A stretch of 64,000 nt of DNA, from the NCBI RefSeq assembly GCF_000803315.1, contig NZ_JRMH01000001.1, forward strand, positions 2,480,001 to 2,544,000, given 5' to 3'. Shown one piece after another: positions 1-10,317 of the stretch. The translations under genes were made by a program, and so were the position numbers. This stretch comes from Pectobacterium actinidiae. Lineage in GTDB: Bacteria; Pseudomonadota; Gammaproteobacteria; Enterobacterales; Enterobacteriaceae. The notes under the pieces were generated by a model, which was not told where the DNA came from, did no database searches, and was given only the letters and a program-made list of their open reading frames with translations. Numbering within the stretch: position 1 is the stretch's first letter; each line of letters starts with the position of its first letter.

Positions 1-1317
1 GTGTTGATGGAATACCGCAATGCGATTGGGCTCATTGACGCCGTCACTCTTTTACCCAACCGCCAGCGCCTGATTGACGACATCAGCCGCATTACCGACA
101 TCCACGAGCCCTACCTGCTTATTCTGATTGATACCATCGACATTTCTTACGCCTATGAAATGGGATGTGCACTGGGCATGCCGACCGTAGAAGGGCTGCT
201 GAAAGATATCGGGGTCTTTTTACGTCTTAGCTTAAATTCATCGAATAATCTGTATTCTGCCGCCGTAGGCCGTTTCGCCCTGTTGGTGAAGGCCGATAGA
301 AAAGAGCAGGTTCTGGCTGAGCTCGATGCCTGTGCTGAGCGGATCCATGAAAGTATCGCCAGCCATATTCCGCTCAAGCTGGAGCTTTTTGTCGGCTACA
401 CAGAATTCCAGATTCCGGCCAAAGACCCACAGCAAATATTGCGTGAATCGATGAGCGCGCTGCGCACCGCCATCAGCAGAAATATCCGCCAGTTTGCTTA
501 TGACGCAGAGGCCGATCAGGCGCAGAAAATCGCCTTTACCTTGCTCAATGAACTGGCTGACGTCTTACAGAATAATAAACCGGGTCTATATTTGGTTTAC
601 CAGCCGAAATTAAGCATTAAGACTAACACCGTTATTGGTGCCGAAGCGCTGATTCGCTGGCGCCATCCCGATTTAGGTGAAATTTATCCCGATCAATTTA
701 TTCCGCTAGCGGAAGGCACAACGCTGATGCGTCCGTTAACGGATTGGGTCACACGAGAAGCGGCATGTCAGGTGAAGCAGTGGCGTCAGGAAGGCTTAAC
801 GTTCCCTGTGTCGATTAACGTTTCCGCCAGAAACTTTTCCGAGAATGATTTTATCCCACGCCTCATCACCATTCTGGAGAATCACGGCCTTACCCCTAGG
901 GATATTGACATCGAGTGTGTCGAGACGCAGAAAATCATCGAAAGTGCGGAAACACTCGCCACTATCCAAACGCTACAACAGCTCGGATTTACTATCGCTC
1001 TTGATGATTTCGGTACGGGGTATAGCAACTTAAGCTATCTGCGCAATATTCCCTCTACGGTGATAAAGCTAGATAAATCGCTGATTAAAGATATAAAAAC
1101 TGACCGCAAAAGCCGCGTCATTGTGCAATCGATTATCAGCATGCTACACAAACTGAATTACATTGTGCTGGCGGAAGGGGTGGAGAATAAGGAAACGCTT
1201 GAACATCTGGCTCGTTTTGGATGTGATGAAGTACAAGGTTACTATTTTTCCCGACCTATCCCACCCGATGCGTTCACCAGCTGGTTAACGGTTCACTCGT
1301 CACAAACGTCTGCATAA
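1..1317 (+). CDS. EAL-domain cyclic-di-GMP phosphodiesterase with degenerate GGDEF domain, probably 5'-truncated
   Basis: The protein has an N-terminal GGDEF-like region (about residues 10-165) and a C-terminal EAL domain (about 185-430). The GGDEF signature is degenerate: AVGRFALL stands where the active loop should be, so cyclase activity is unlikely. The EAL domain looks catalytic: E215-A216-L217, INVSARNF, LDDFGTGYSNL, the lysine in IKLDKS, LAEGVE and EVQGYYFSRP are all present. Expected role is hydrolysis of c-di-GMP to pGpG, which usually favours motility over sessile growth. The reading frame is open to base 1, where it begins with GTG followed by an ATG at 7, so an upstream sensor domain or the true start may lie outside the window. 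A separate EcsC-family gene follows after 46 bases. Function at family level is firm; the specific orthologue is not recognised. Confidence 0.85.
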   Translation: MLMEYRNAIGLIDAVTLLPNRQRLIDDISRITDIHEPYLLILIDTIDISYAYEMGCALGMPTVEGLLKDIGVFLRLSLNSSNNLYSAAVGRFALLVKADRKEQVLAELDACAERIHESIASHIPLKLELFVGYTEFQIPAKDPQQILRESMSALRTAISRNIRQFAYDAEADQAQKIAFTLLNELADVLQNNKPGLYLVYQPKLSIKTNTVIGAEALIRWRHPDLGEIYPDQFIPLAEGTTLMRPLTDWVTREAACQVKQWRQEGLTFPVSINVSARNFSENDFIPRLITILENHGLTPRDIDIECVETQKIIESAETLATIQTLQQLGFTIALDDFGTGYSNLSYLRNIPSTVIKLDKSLIKDIKTDRKSRVIVQSIISMLHKLNYIVLAEGVENKETLEHLARFGCDEVQGYYFSRPIPPDAFTSWLTVHSSQTSA

Positions 1318-1363
1318 CTATCCCGTCAGGCAGGCTATTCAATAAACGGTACGGAGAACGCAC

Positions 1364-2203
1364 ATGACTCTTCTTACTCCACAGGATGCGCTCGCCATCA
1401 AACAGGCCATGGCGCTGCTGGAAGCCCCCTCGTTTGCCATACAGGCGGCCAATCTGGTTGGAAAACCGATTGAATGGAGCCTGTCGAAGCTACCCGCTAT
1501 GGTGAAAAATAAAATACAGGATGTGGTTCACGCTGCGCTTCACAAAGCGGTAGACGCCGCACTCTATACGCTGGACGATGCTCCTGCTCGTGTAGCCTCG
1601 CCAAAGACACACAAACTGGCCGTCGCCGCTTCCGGTGCAGTCAGCGGCTTTTTTGGTGCCGCCGGTCTGCTGGTTGAACTGCCTATCAGCACCACGATCA
1701 TGATGCGTTCCGTAGCGGATATTGCCCGCAGCGAAGGTTTCTCCCTCAGTGATTTTTCCGTCAAAGCCGCCTGTGTGGAGGTTTTTGCGCTCGGAGGGAC
1801 ACAAGAAAGCGATGACGCTGCCGATTCTGCCTATTACACGTCACGCGCGGTTCTGGCCGATATCACCCGACACGCCAGCCGCGAATTAATCGGCATTGCT
1901 GGCAAGAAAAGCGCGGGGAAAGCGTCTGCCAGAATGAGCACGTCACAGGCAGGAAAAACGCTGGCAAAACTGATTGATGCGGTAGCCACCCGATTAGGTG
2001 TCACCATGACGGAAAAAATGGCCGCGCAGATTGTCCCGGTGATTGGTGCCGCCAGCGGCGCCGCCATTAATACGCTATTTATTCACCACTACCAAAACAT
2101 GGCAAAAGGCCATTTCATCATAAAACGTCTGGAGCAGCAGTATGGTGAAGAAGCGATCAGGTCGGCTTACCTTGAGATCAAAAAACAGCCATCGCCGACC
2201 TGA
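1364..2203 (+). CDS. EcsC family protein
   Basis: A 279-residue protein resembling the EcsC family, named for a product of the Bacillus ecs locus whose biochemical role is unclear. The middle carries a small-residue-rich segment (about residues 85-125, GAVSGFFGAAGLL) and a second near 225-240 (VIGAASGAAINTLF), both typical of this family and suggestive of membrane association. No catalytic motif is evident. The start ATG follows a good ribosome binding site (GGAG, eight bases upstream). The gene lies 46 bases after the EAL gene on the same strand and could be cotranscribed. Its stop is 16 bases from the stop of the convergent hrpA. Family assignment is by eye; function unknown. Confidence 0.75.
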   Translation: MTLLTPQDALAIKQAMALLEAPSFAIQAANLVGKPIEWSLSKLPAMVKNKIQDVVHAALHKAVDAALYTLDDAPARVASPKTHKLAVAASGAVSGFFGAAGLLVELPISTTIMMRSVADIARSEGFSLSDFSVKAACVEVFALGGTQESDDAADSAYYTSRAVLADITRHASRELIGIAGKKSAGKASARMSTSQAGKTLAKLIDAVATRLGVTMTEKMAAQIVPVIGAASGAAINTLFIHHYQNMAKGHFIIKRLEQQYGEEAIRSAYLEIKKQPSPT

Positions 2204-2219
2204 TGTGATACCGAAAAAA

Positions 2220-5200
2220 TTACCCTTCGACTTGCTCCATTGCCTGCAAGACGCGCTTATCCGAGATCGGGAATGGCGTCCCTAGCTGCTGGGCAAAGTA
2301 GCTGACGCGCAGCTCCTCAAGCATCCAACGCACCGCTTTCACGTCGTCGTCATCACGTCGCTCCGCAGGCAGCTTATTCCACCACTGCTGCCACGCCTGT
2401 TGAACCTGCTCTACTTTCAGCATCTGTGCCCGATCGCGGTGGACATCCTGCGCCAGTTTCTCCAGACGGCGTTCTATCGCATGCAGATAACGCAGCACAT
2501 CCGGCAGACGCTGCCAGCCGTTGTCGGTCACAAAACCACGGAACACCAGGCCGTTCATCTGGCTCTTGATATCACTTAACGCCAGCGCCATCGCCATATC
2601 TACACGCCCTTTCAGACGCTTGTTAATGGTGAAGACGGCCGTCAGGATTTGCTCAACCTGTTTGGCGATATCAACCACCGTATCGTTCAGCTCCGCACGC
2701 ACTTTTTCATGCAGTTGCTGGAAGGCTTCTTCCTGCCAGACCGGGCCACCGGATGATTCAATCAATTTGTCCACCGCGCAGGCGATACAGTCATCGATGA
2801 GATCCAACACTTTGCCGTACGGATTGAAATAGAGACCGAGTTTCGCCTTGTTCGGCAGTTTTTCATGCAGATATTTGATCGGCGACGGAATATTCAACAG
2901 TAACAGACGGCGCAACCCCTGCCGCATCACCTGCTGCTGCTGATGCGGCGTATCGAACAGGCGAATCGCCACGCTATCTTTTTCATCCACCAGCGCCGGA
3001 TAGGCTTTGACTGAATAGCCGCCCCGCTTCTGTTCATAGCAGTCCGGCAGCGAACCAAAACTCCAGACGTGCAGGCCGCGCTGCTCCAGCCCGTCATCTG
3101 CTACGGATGACAGCGTTTGCTGCACTTTATCCTTGAGCTGATCTTTCAACGCGTTCAGGTCTTTACCTTCCCGCTGCGTCCGATTCTTCTCATCAATGAC
3201 GCGGAAGGTGATTTTCAGATGATCGGGCACCTGATCCCACTGCCATGCCTCACGCGGCACCGTGACGCCCGTCATCAGCCGCAGTTCACGTTCCAGCGCA
3301 TCCAATAGCCCTTTCTCTAATGGCGTGGCACGAGCCAGAAACGCCTCGGCATAGTTCGGTGCGGGAACAAAGTTACGGCGTAACGGTTTAGGCAACGATT
3401 TAATCAGCGCAATCGTCAGTTCGCGGCGCACACCGGGAATCTGCCATTCGAAGCCCTCTTCGCGTACCTGATTGAGAATAGGTAACGGGATATGTACGGT
3501 TACGCCATCCGCATCCGTGCCCGGTTCGAACTGATAGGACAAGCGTAATCTCAGGCTGCTCTGATGCCAGAAATTTGGGTAATCCAGCGCACTGACCTTC
3601 TCCGCACCGTCTTTGATCAACATGCTCTTTTCAAAATTAAGCAGGTCGGCATTGTCCCGGCTGGCGGCTTTCCACCACTTGTCAAAGTGGCGCGACGAGA
3701 TGATATCGTGCGGCAAACGCTGATCGTAGAAAGCAAACAACGTCTCGTCATCCACCAGAATGTCGCGGCGGCGCGATTTGTGTTCTAAATCTTCAACCTC
3801 CGCCAGCAGCTTGAGGTTGGCGCGGAAAAAGGCGTGATGCGTTTGCCAGTCACCTTCCACCAGCGCATGGCGGATGAACATCTCACGCGCCAGCGTCGGA
3901 TCGATTTGGCTGTAATTCACCTTGCGCGCCGCGACAATCGGCAGCCCGAAGAGTGTCACCTTCTCCTGCGCCATCACCGTGCCCTGCGCTTTCTCCCAGT
4001 GGGGATCGCTATAGCTCCGCTTAATCAGATGTTGAGCCAGCGGCTCGATCCACTCGGGTTCAATACGAGCGGCAATACGCCCCCACAGACGGCTGGTTTC
4101 CACCAGTTCAGCGACCATCGTCCACTTAGGCGGCTTTTTGAATAATCCGGAGCCAGGAAAAATCGCAAACCGTGCGTTGCGCGCGCCGCTGAATTCCTGT
4201 TTCTCAATATCTTTCTGCCCGATATGCGACAACAAGCCAGTGAGGAGCGCACAGTGAATACTCAGGTAATCGGCAGGTTCGCTGTTGACGGGCAGCCCCA
4301 GTTCTTTCACCACCTGACGCAACTGCGTGTAGATATCCTGCCATTCGCGCACACGCAGATAGTTAAGGAAATCTGTGCGACACTGGCGGCGGAACTGGCT
4401 GGAAGACAGCGTTTTTTGCTGGTCGCGCAGGTAATCCCACAGATTGACGAAAGCCAGAAAATCAGAGTCCTTATCAGCAAAACGACGATGTTTCTCATCC
4501 GACGCCTGTTTTTTATCCATCGGCCTTTCGCGCGGGTCTTGGATCGACAGCGCCGCAGTGATCACCATCACTTCACGCACACAGCCGGTTTTACGGGCTT
4601 CCAGCACCATTCGCGCCAAACGCGGATCGATCGGTAATTGCGCCAGCTGTTGCCCCTGCGGTGTCAGGCGATAATGTCCGTTCTCCGCCAGATTAATGGC
4701 CCCCAGTTCCTCCAACAACCGCACACCGTCCTGAATATTGCGCTTATCCGGCGCTTCAACAAATGGGAACGCGGCGATATCGCCTAGCCCCAACGATGTC
4801 ATTTGCAGAATAACGGAAGCCAGATTGGTGCGAAGAATTTCAGGATCGGTAAATTCAGGCCGCGACAGGAAATCCTGTTCGGAATAGAGACGAATACACA
4901 CCCCGGCAGCGACACGGCCACAGCGCCCTTTACGCTGATTCGCCGATGCCTGCGAGATCGGTTCAATCGGCAGGCGCTGTACCTTGGTGCGGAAGCTGTA
5001 GCGGCTGATACGCGCGGTACCTGGGTCGATTACATAGCGAATCCCTGGCACGGTGAGCGAGGTTTCCGCCACGTTGGTCGCCAGCACAATGCGGCGGCCG
5101 TGATGAGATTGAAAGACGCGGTTCTGTTCCTGATTCGACAGACGCGCGTACAGCGGGAGGATCTCGGTATGCGGTAAATCGAGACGGGTCAACGCCTCTG

Positions 5201-6107
5201 CCGTATCGCGAATTTCACGTTCACCGCTCATGAAGACCAGAATATCCCCCGATCCTTCGCGCGTCAGTTCATCGACCGCATCAAAAATTGCCTGTAGTTG
5301 ATCGCGCTCGCTGTCATCCGCATCTTCCACTACGGGACGATAGCGCACGTCTACCGGATAGGTCCGGCCGGACACTTCAATGATCGGTGCGTTATTAAAA
5401 TGGCGGGAGAAGCGCTGCGGATCGATAGTGGCCGACGTAATAATCACTTTTAAATCGGGGCGCTTTGGCAACAGCTGGCGCAAATAGCCCATGATGAAAT
5501 CAATATTCAGGCTGCGTTCGTGCGCTTCGTCGATAATCAACGTGTCGTACTGCATCAACAGGCGATCCTGCTGAATTTCAGCCAGCAAAATACCGTCGGT
5601 CATCAGTTTGACCAGCGTATTGTCACCGACCTGATCGTTAAACCGGACTTTATAACCGACGCTGCCACCCAGCGGCGTTTCCAGCTCGGCGGCGATGCGA
5701 TCAGCAACGGTTCTGGCTGCCAGACGACGCGGCTGAGTGTGGCCGATCAGACCGTGCACACCGCGCCCCAGTTCGAGACAGATTTTCGGCAACTGCGTGG
5801 TCTTACCCGATCCTGTTTCACCTGCGACAATAATCACCTGATGATGACGCAGCGCCTCCAGTATCTCGTCTTTTTTCTGGCTAACGGGAAGCTGTTCAGG
5901 ATAGTGAATCGCGGGGCAGCTTGCCCGTCGGTTCTCGACTTTCTGGCGAGCGACAGCGATTTCCCCCTCAATGTCCTGCGCGATCGCCGCCTGCGCCTGT
6001 GGGCTGCTGACCTTTGCCGCGCCCTGTAAACGGCGGCGCAGACGTTGCCGATCGCGAAGCATTAGCTCACTTAACTGCGTAGATAATGCACTGAGAGGTG
6101 ATTTCAC
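2220..6107 (-). CDS. hrpA: ATP-dependent RNA helicase HrpA
   Basis: A 1295-residue DEAH-box RNA helicase, full length for the enterobacterial HrpA family (about 1300). The core sits in the first half: Walker A GETGSGKTTQ near residue 95, DEAHERSLN near 190, SATID near 220, and the motif VI region QRKGRCGR near 395. The helicase-associated domain and the long HrpA-specific C-terminal extension follow (for example IPSPIKYLHEKLPNKAK). HrpA acts in the cytoplasm; in E. coli it has been linked to mRNA processing of fimbrial transcripts and to rescue of stalled ribosomes. The divergent neighbour is azoR, the same arrangement as in E. coli, which supports orthology. Nothing looks broken. Confidence 0.97.
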   Translation of the reverse strand: MKSPLSALSTQLSELMLRDRQRLRRRLQGAAKVSSPQAQAAIAQDIEGEIAVARQKVENRRASCPAIHYPEQLPVSQKKDEILEALRHHQVIIVAGETGSGKTTQLPKICLELGRGVHGLIGHTQPRRLAARTVADRIAAELETPLGGSVGYKVRFNDQVGDNTLVKLMTDGILLAEIQQDRLLMQYDTLIIDEAHERSLNIDFIMGYLRQLLPKRPDLKVIITSATIDPQRFSRHFNNAPIIEVSGRTYPVDVRYRPVVEDADDSERDQLQAIFDAVDELTREGSGDILVFMSGEREIRDTAEALTRLDLPHTEILPLYARLSNQEQNRVFQSHHGRRIVLATNVAETSLTVPGIRYVIDPGTARISRYSFRTKVQRLPIEPISQASANQRKGRCGRVAAGVCIRLYSEQDFLSRPEFTDPEILRTNLASVILQMTSLGLGDIAAFPFVEAPDKRNIQDGVRLLEELGAINLAENGHYRLTPQGQQLAQLPIDPRLARMVLEARKTGCVREVMVITAALSIQDPRERPMDKKQASDEKHRRFADKDSDFLAFVNLWDYLRDQQKTLSSSQFRRQCRTDFLNYLRVREWQDIYTQLRQVVKELGLPVNSEPADYLSIHCALLTGLLSHIGQKDIEKQEFSGARNARFAIFPGSGLFKKPPKWTMVAELVETSRLWGRIAARIEPEWIEPLAQHLIKRSYSDPHWEKAQGTVMAQEKVTLFGLPIVAARKVNYSQIDPTLAREMFIRHALVEGDWQTHHAFFRANLKLLAEVEDLEHKSRRRDILVDDETLFAFYDQRLPHDIISSRHFDKWWKAASRDNADLLNFEKSMLIKDGAEKVSALDYPNFWHQSSLRLRLSYQFEPGTDADGVTVHIPLPILNQVREEGFEWQIPGVRRELTIALIKSLPKPLRRNFVPAPNYAEAFLARATPLEKGLLDALERELRLMTGVTVPREAWQWDQVPDHLKITFRVIDEKNRTQREGKDLNALKDQLKDKVQQTLSSVADDGLEQRGLHVWSFGSLPDCYEQKRGGYSVKAYPALVDEKDSVAIRLFDTPHQQQQVMRQGLRRLLLLNIPSPIKYLHEKLPNKAKLGLYFNPYGKVLDLIDDCIACAVDKLIESSGGPVWQEEAFQQLHEKVRAELNDTVVDIAKQVEQILTAVFTINKRLKGRVDMAMALALSDIKSQMNGLVFRGFVTDNGWQRLPDVLRYLHAIERRLEKLAQDVHRDRAQMLKVEQVQQAWQQWWNKLPAERRDDDDVKAVRWMLEELRVSYFAQQLGTPFPISDKRVLQAMEQVEG

Positions 6108-7033
<926 letters not shown>

Positions 7034-7093
7034 CGAATCGTGGTTCATAACAGATCATTGTTACCGACCTTGCCATTGATTTACTTGGCTTGA

Positions 7094-7327
7094 CTATTGC
7101 GCGCCCTCCGGCGCGCTTTTCTTTATCTCATCGCCAGCCGCATTCTCCGACCTTTCCAGCAGTTGCGTCGCCTCTTTATCCGCTTTGATGTGAATCTCAT
7201 GCTCGATCTTTACGTTCATATTGATGGTTATCGGCTCTTTGGGCGCAGCCACTTCGATACGCGGCACGCATCCCGTCAGGAATGCGGCCATGCAACATGC
7301 CGCCAGCAATGTCTCGCACTTGTTCAT
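7094..7327 (-). CDS. ynbE: YnbE family outer-membrane lipoprotein
   Basis: A 77-residue small lipoprotein. The signal peptide ends in a lipobox (FLTGC, Cys20), and the mature part carries the strongly conserved stretch PRIEVAAPKEPITINMNVKI. In E. coli, YnbE partners with the AsmA-like protein YdbH to bridge inner and outer membranes for phospholipid transport, in an operon with ydbH and ydbL. Here ynbE follows ydbH by 15 bases, consistent with cotranscription, and a good binding site (AAGG) precedes the ATG. Two oddities: the C-terminus, after IHIKADKEATQLLERS, is longer than the roughly 61-residue E. coli protein, and its last codons overlap the azoR terminator. No ydbL follows. Confidence 0.9.
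   Translation of the reverse strand: MNKCETLLAACCMAAFLTGCVPRIEVAAPKEPITINMNVKIEHEIHIKADKEATQLLERSENAAGDEIKKSAPEGAQ
7099..7124 (+). terminator. Rho-independent terminator of azoR
   Basis: A GCGCGCC stem with a CTCC loop and a GGCGCGC return arm, followed by TTTTCTTT. The hairpin lies inside the last codons of ynbE on the opposite strand (stop at 7094-7096), so the two genes share these bases. Confidence 0.85.
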
Positions 7328-7342
7328 TGTTCTACCTTGAGT

Positions 7343-9934
7343 TTATTCATTTGCCTGCTGCTCCAGCGTATTCCGCAAGTTATCGCCAAAACGTAAGCTG
7401 CGCCATAGCTGGAAGAGATTCTCCTGATGGCGATAGTTAAGAATAACCTGTCGTTTCGCACTGAGCTGCGGGTTTTTCCCCTGCACCTGCGATGTCAATG
7501 TCAGCTCTCCCTGATTATTCAGGTCAAGCGCAGCATAGGAACGCCCAATCTCCAGGTAGCGCAACCAGCCAATCGCCGCCCCGCCAGCCAGATTTTTACT
7601 TGCTAACTCGTCGGCCAGTTGATTATCCAGCCGCAGCGTCAGGAAACCATCATTGGTAATTCGTCCACCTTCAATCAGCATGGTCGGGTGATTAAAATTC
7701 AACGGAAGCGTGCCGCTCACGCGCCCGGACAGGGCAAACTGCTTTTGCTTCAGTACCGTCACTAGCTCACTGAGATCCACGCTCTTAACGGTGAACAACG
7801 CGGGTTCCCGCTGCGGCCAGCGCAGCGTCGACAGGCCGATATGTCCATCCAAGACGTCCATGTCAGCCTGAGACATAACTAGCGGCTGTCGCTCGCTGTA
7901 CGGGTAAAACCCCTGAAGGTCGACGCGAATATTGCTCATCCGAAACAGGTTATCCAGCACGTCAATTCGCAGCGCGACGGGTTGCTTCACGCCCAATTGC
8001 CAGCGCTGATCTTTCAAACGATAAGGCAGGATAAAATTGACGCCGCTAACTTCACCATCCTGTAGCCACAGACCGCCATTTTTCACCACCCAATGCCCGC
8101 CCGCGCTGAATCCTTCTTTGCGTGCGGCGGAAAATGCCGCCTGCGCGTAAAACTGCCCGGCGCGAATGTTCATTTTCAACAGCGGGGAAAGCAGCGGCTG
8201 AAACACCTTTAGCGGTTGTGTCGGCCACCACGCACCACCGCGCAGTCGTTCACCATCCCACCGGCCACGCAGCCTGACCGGCCCGATATCTTCAGCCTGT
8301 AGCTGCCCCTGTAGCTGGAAATCATCCGGGCTACGCCCCTGCATCTCCAGCGTTAACAACGAAGGCGGCAAGTACCCCCCGTTGCTGAAGTGCGTCCGCT
8401 CTGAGGCCAGTTGCAGCGCCCCTTGAAAATGCTCACCGGAGCGGGCCCGCTGCCAACGGATCGGCTCAGTAATGGTCAGCCGGGGCTGATGCACCGTCAC
8501 AATGCCGTAGCTCAACTGATCCAAACCGCTCGACAGTTGACTGACTTCAATCAGGGTATCTTGCCACTGGCCTCGACCGGCCACATCCCACTGACCGTTG
8601 AGCGGAGGCAGATGACCGTTGCCCCAATAGCGCCATTGCCACTGCCCTTGATCAGGCCAAAAATCCTGCGCCTGGCCGTCAAGGTGCAGGCTAAAACGCC
8701 CCCAGTATGCTTCCCGCGCCTTCACAATCGCCTGTAATCGCCCATTCACACCCGTCGCACTGACTCGGACACCCGCTAGCGGCCAGCGTGCTTCTTCAAG
8801 GTAAATTTGCGGCGCAGGCGTTCCCCAGGCGCGTAGCAGCGCCCCTGGTAAAAGAGAGAGTTCGGGATTGAGAATAGAGCCCTGCAACACCCCCGGCAAC
8901 GTTGCCGTCAGGGAGAGTGCGGGTAAATTTGCCTGCCCGGTAAGCTGAAAGCGCAATTCGCTGTTGAGCAAGCCGATGTTGCCCGGCCCCAACACCAGCA
9001 CGGCGTTCGCCTTGCCGTTATGTCCTTGCGTCAGCATGTTTAACCGCGCGTTGATCGTGGTGGCATCCAGCCCTTGTCGCCAATGCTGTAATGTCATGGC
9101 CACCTGCCCGGAGAGTGGCTGATCGGCATAAGGCCAGCGCCAAACGCCGTTAGTGACCTGAATCACCTCATCCGTCAGGTGCCACGGCAGCGATATCAGC
9201 GGCGTGTCGTCATTCGCCGCATTCAGTACCAGCTCACCGGTTTGATGATGCCAGTCCAGCAGGAGCGAAAGTGGATCGGGTGTCTGCCCTGAATCCAGTT
9301 TTCCGGTGAGCCGCCCCTGCACGGGTGCGGCATCCAACGTATCGGCCAGTTCCATCTCACCACTGACTTGCAGGCGCGCAAATCCTGCTGGCGTTGCGAG
9401 CATGCTTTCATGCAACGTCAGACGCTTATCGTTCAGTTCTGCCTTAAACGCCAGTTGATCGCCCTGATAATCCAGCGTTTGTAGCCGTTTGCCGTCGCTG
9501 CTGAATCGCACCTGTCCGGCATAATCCTGCCAGGGCTGTAGCGTAAACGTCTTCACCTGAATATCGACAGCAGGTAGCCGCTGTTGCCATTGCACCAACT
9601 GCGCCGCTGGCTCGGTGCTGCTGTTTGCTGGCACATGCTGCAAGCAGTCGCTGTTTAGCGTCACGGCATCAATGTCGACATGCCATCGCCAGCCATGCCA
9701 ACGCAGCGTCATATTCCGCACGTCAACGAGCGTGCACTCCCCGGCCGTAAGACTGAACCCCACGCCATGCAGCCCACCGCCCTGCCAGCCAGGTGTCCCA
9801 TTCACGGTCAAAGATATCGCCTTCGGGAGCCAGATGTCGGCAAGGCGTGGCAGCCACTGCGGCAGTGTTCTCCAGGAAAGAAACAGCAATGCGGTGAGCA
9901 GGAAAACGATTGAAAGTGCACGTTTTTTGATCAT
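7343..9934 (-). CDS. ydbH: YdbH family AsmA-like intermembrane transport protein
   Basis: An 863-residue protein with one N-terminal membrane anchor (about residues 6-24, ALSIVFLLTALLFLSW) and a long periplasmic portion rich in beta-structure, as in AsmA-like proteins. YdbH is one of three partly redundant E. coli proteins (with TamB and YhdP) thought to form a hydrophobic groove that carries phospholipids to the outer membrane, contacting the lipoprotein YnbE. The C-terminal conserved region (GWLRYLEIGRSYAALDLNNQGEL) is intact. ynbE lies directly downstream. In E. coli ydbH is divergent from ldhA; here two chemoreceptor genes separate them while the divergent orientation is kept. Confidence 0.92.
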   Translation of the reverse strand: MIKKRALSIVFLLTALLFLSWRTLPQWLPRLADIWLPKAISLTVNGTPGWQGGGLHGVGFSLTAGECTLVDVRNMTLRWHGWRWHVDIDAVTLNSDCLQHVPANSSTEPAAQLVQWQQRLPAVDIQVKTFTLQPWQDYAGQVRFSSDGKRLQTLDYQGDQLAFKAELNDKRLTLHESMLATPAGFARLQVSGEMELADTLDAAPVQGRLTGKLDSGQTPDPLSLLLDWHHQTGELVLNAANDDTPLISLPWHLTDEVIQVTNGVWRWPYADQPLSGQVAMTLQHWRQGLDATTINARLNMLTQGHNGKANAVLVLGPGNIGLLNSELRFQLTGQANLPALSLTATLPGVLQGSILNPELSLLPGALLRAWGTPAPQIYLEEARWPLAGVRVSATGVNGRLQAIVKAREAYWGRFSLHLDGQAQDFWPDQGQWQWRYWGNGHLPPLNGQWDVAGRGQWQDTLIEVSQLSSGLDQLSYGIVTVHQPRLTITEPIRWQRARSGEHFQGALQLASERTHFSNGGYLPPSLLTLEMQGRSPDDFQLQGQLQAEDIGPVRLRGRWDGERLRGGAWWPTQPLKVFQPLLSPLLKMNIRAGQFYAQAAFSAARKEGFSAGGHWVVKNGGLWLQDGEVSGVNFILPYRLKDQRWQLGVKQPVALRIDVLDNLFRMSNIRVDLQGFYPYSERQPLVMSQADMDVLDGHIGLSTLRWPQREPALFTVKSVDLSELVTVLKQKQFALSGRVSGTLPLNFNHPTMLIEGGRITNDGFLTLRLDNQLADELASKNLAGGAAIGWLRYLEIGRSYAALDLNNQGELTLTSQVQGKNPQLSAKRQVILNYRHQENLFQLWRSLRFGDNLRNTLEQQANE

Positions 9935-10140
9935 TAGCGCGAGTTAAGCATCCTGTTAAATAGCGGTAAAAATTCGTCCTGCATGCCTCTGTCGATTATT
10001 CATTCACAAATCGCTCTTTTTGTTAACAAACAGCCCAATCCAACTCACATTTACTGCTATTGTGCGTACGTACTCATTACCCTTTCGTGGTAAAATGTTT
10101 AATCGAGGTTATATTTTGTAATGAATCACGTTATCTCATC

Positions 10141-10317
10141 ATGAACAAAGCGTTTACGGGTGGATATCAGGATTATCTCGTTCTGCCCGACCGCCTTAAA
10201 AAAAACAATGAGCAACTTGAAGCATTACCGCTATCCGCTGATTCATTGTCGTGGGTATGCCTCATGTTAAATCAGTATTCGGACACAGCATATCAAGGAC
10301 TGCTTTATGCGCAATAA
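10141..10317 (+). CDS. possible small protein of 58 residues, unknown
   Basis: An open frame starting MNKAFTGGYQDYLVLPDR that overlaps the start of the following chemoreceptor by 11 bases. A longer in-frame version could begin at 10060. There is no clear ribosome binding site before either start and no recognisable domain. The overlap would allow translational coupling to the chemoreceptor, but that gene has its own AAGGA site. It may equally be chance coding in a leader region. Confidence 0.25.
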   Translation: MNKAFTGGYQDYLVLPDRLKKNNEQLEALPLSADSLSWVCLMLNQYSDTAYQGLLYAQ

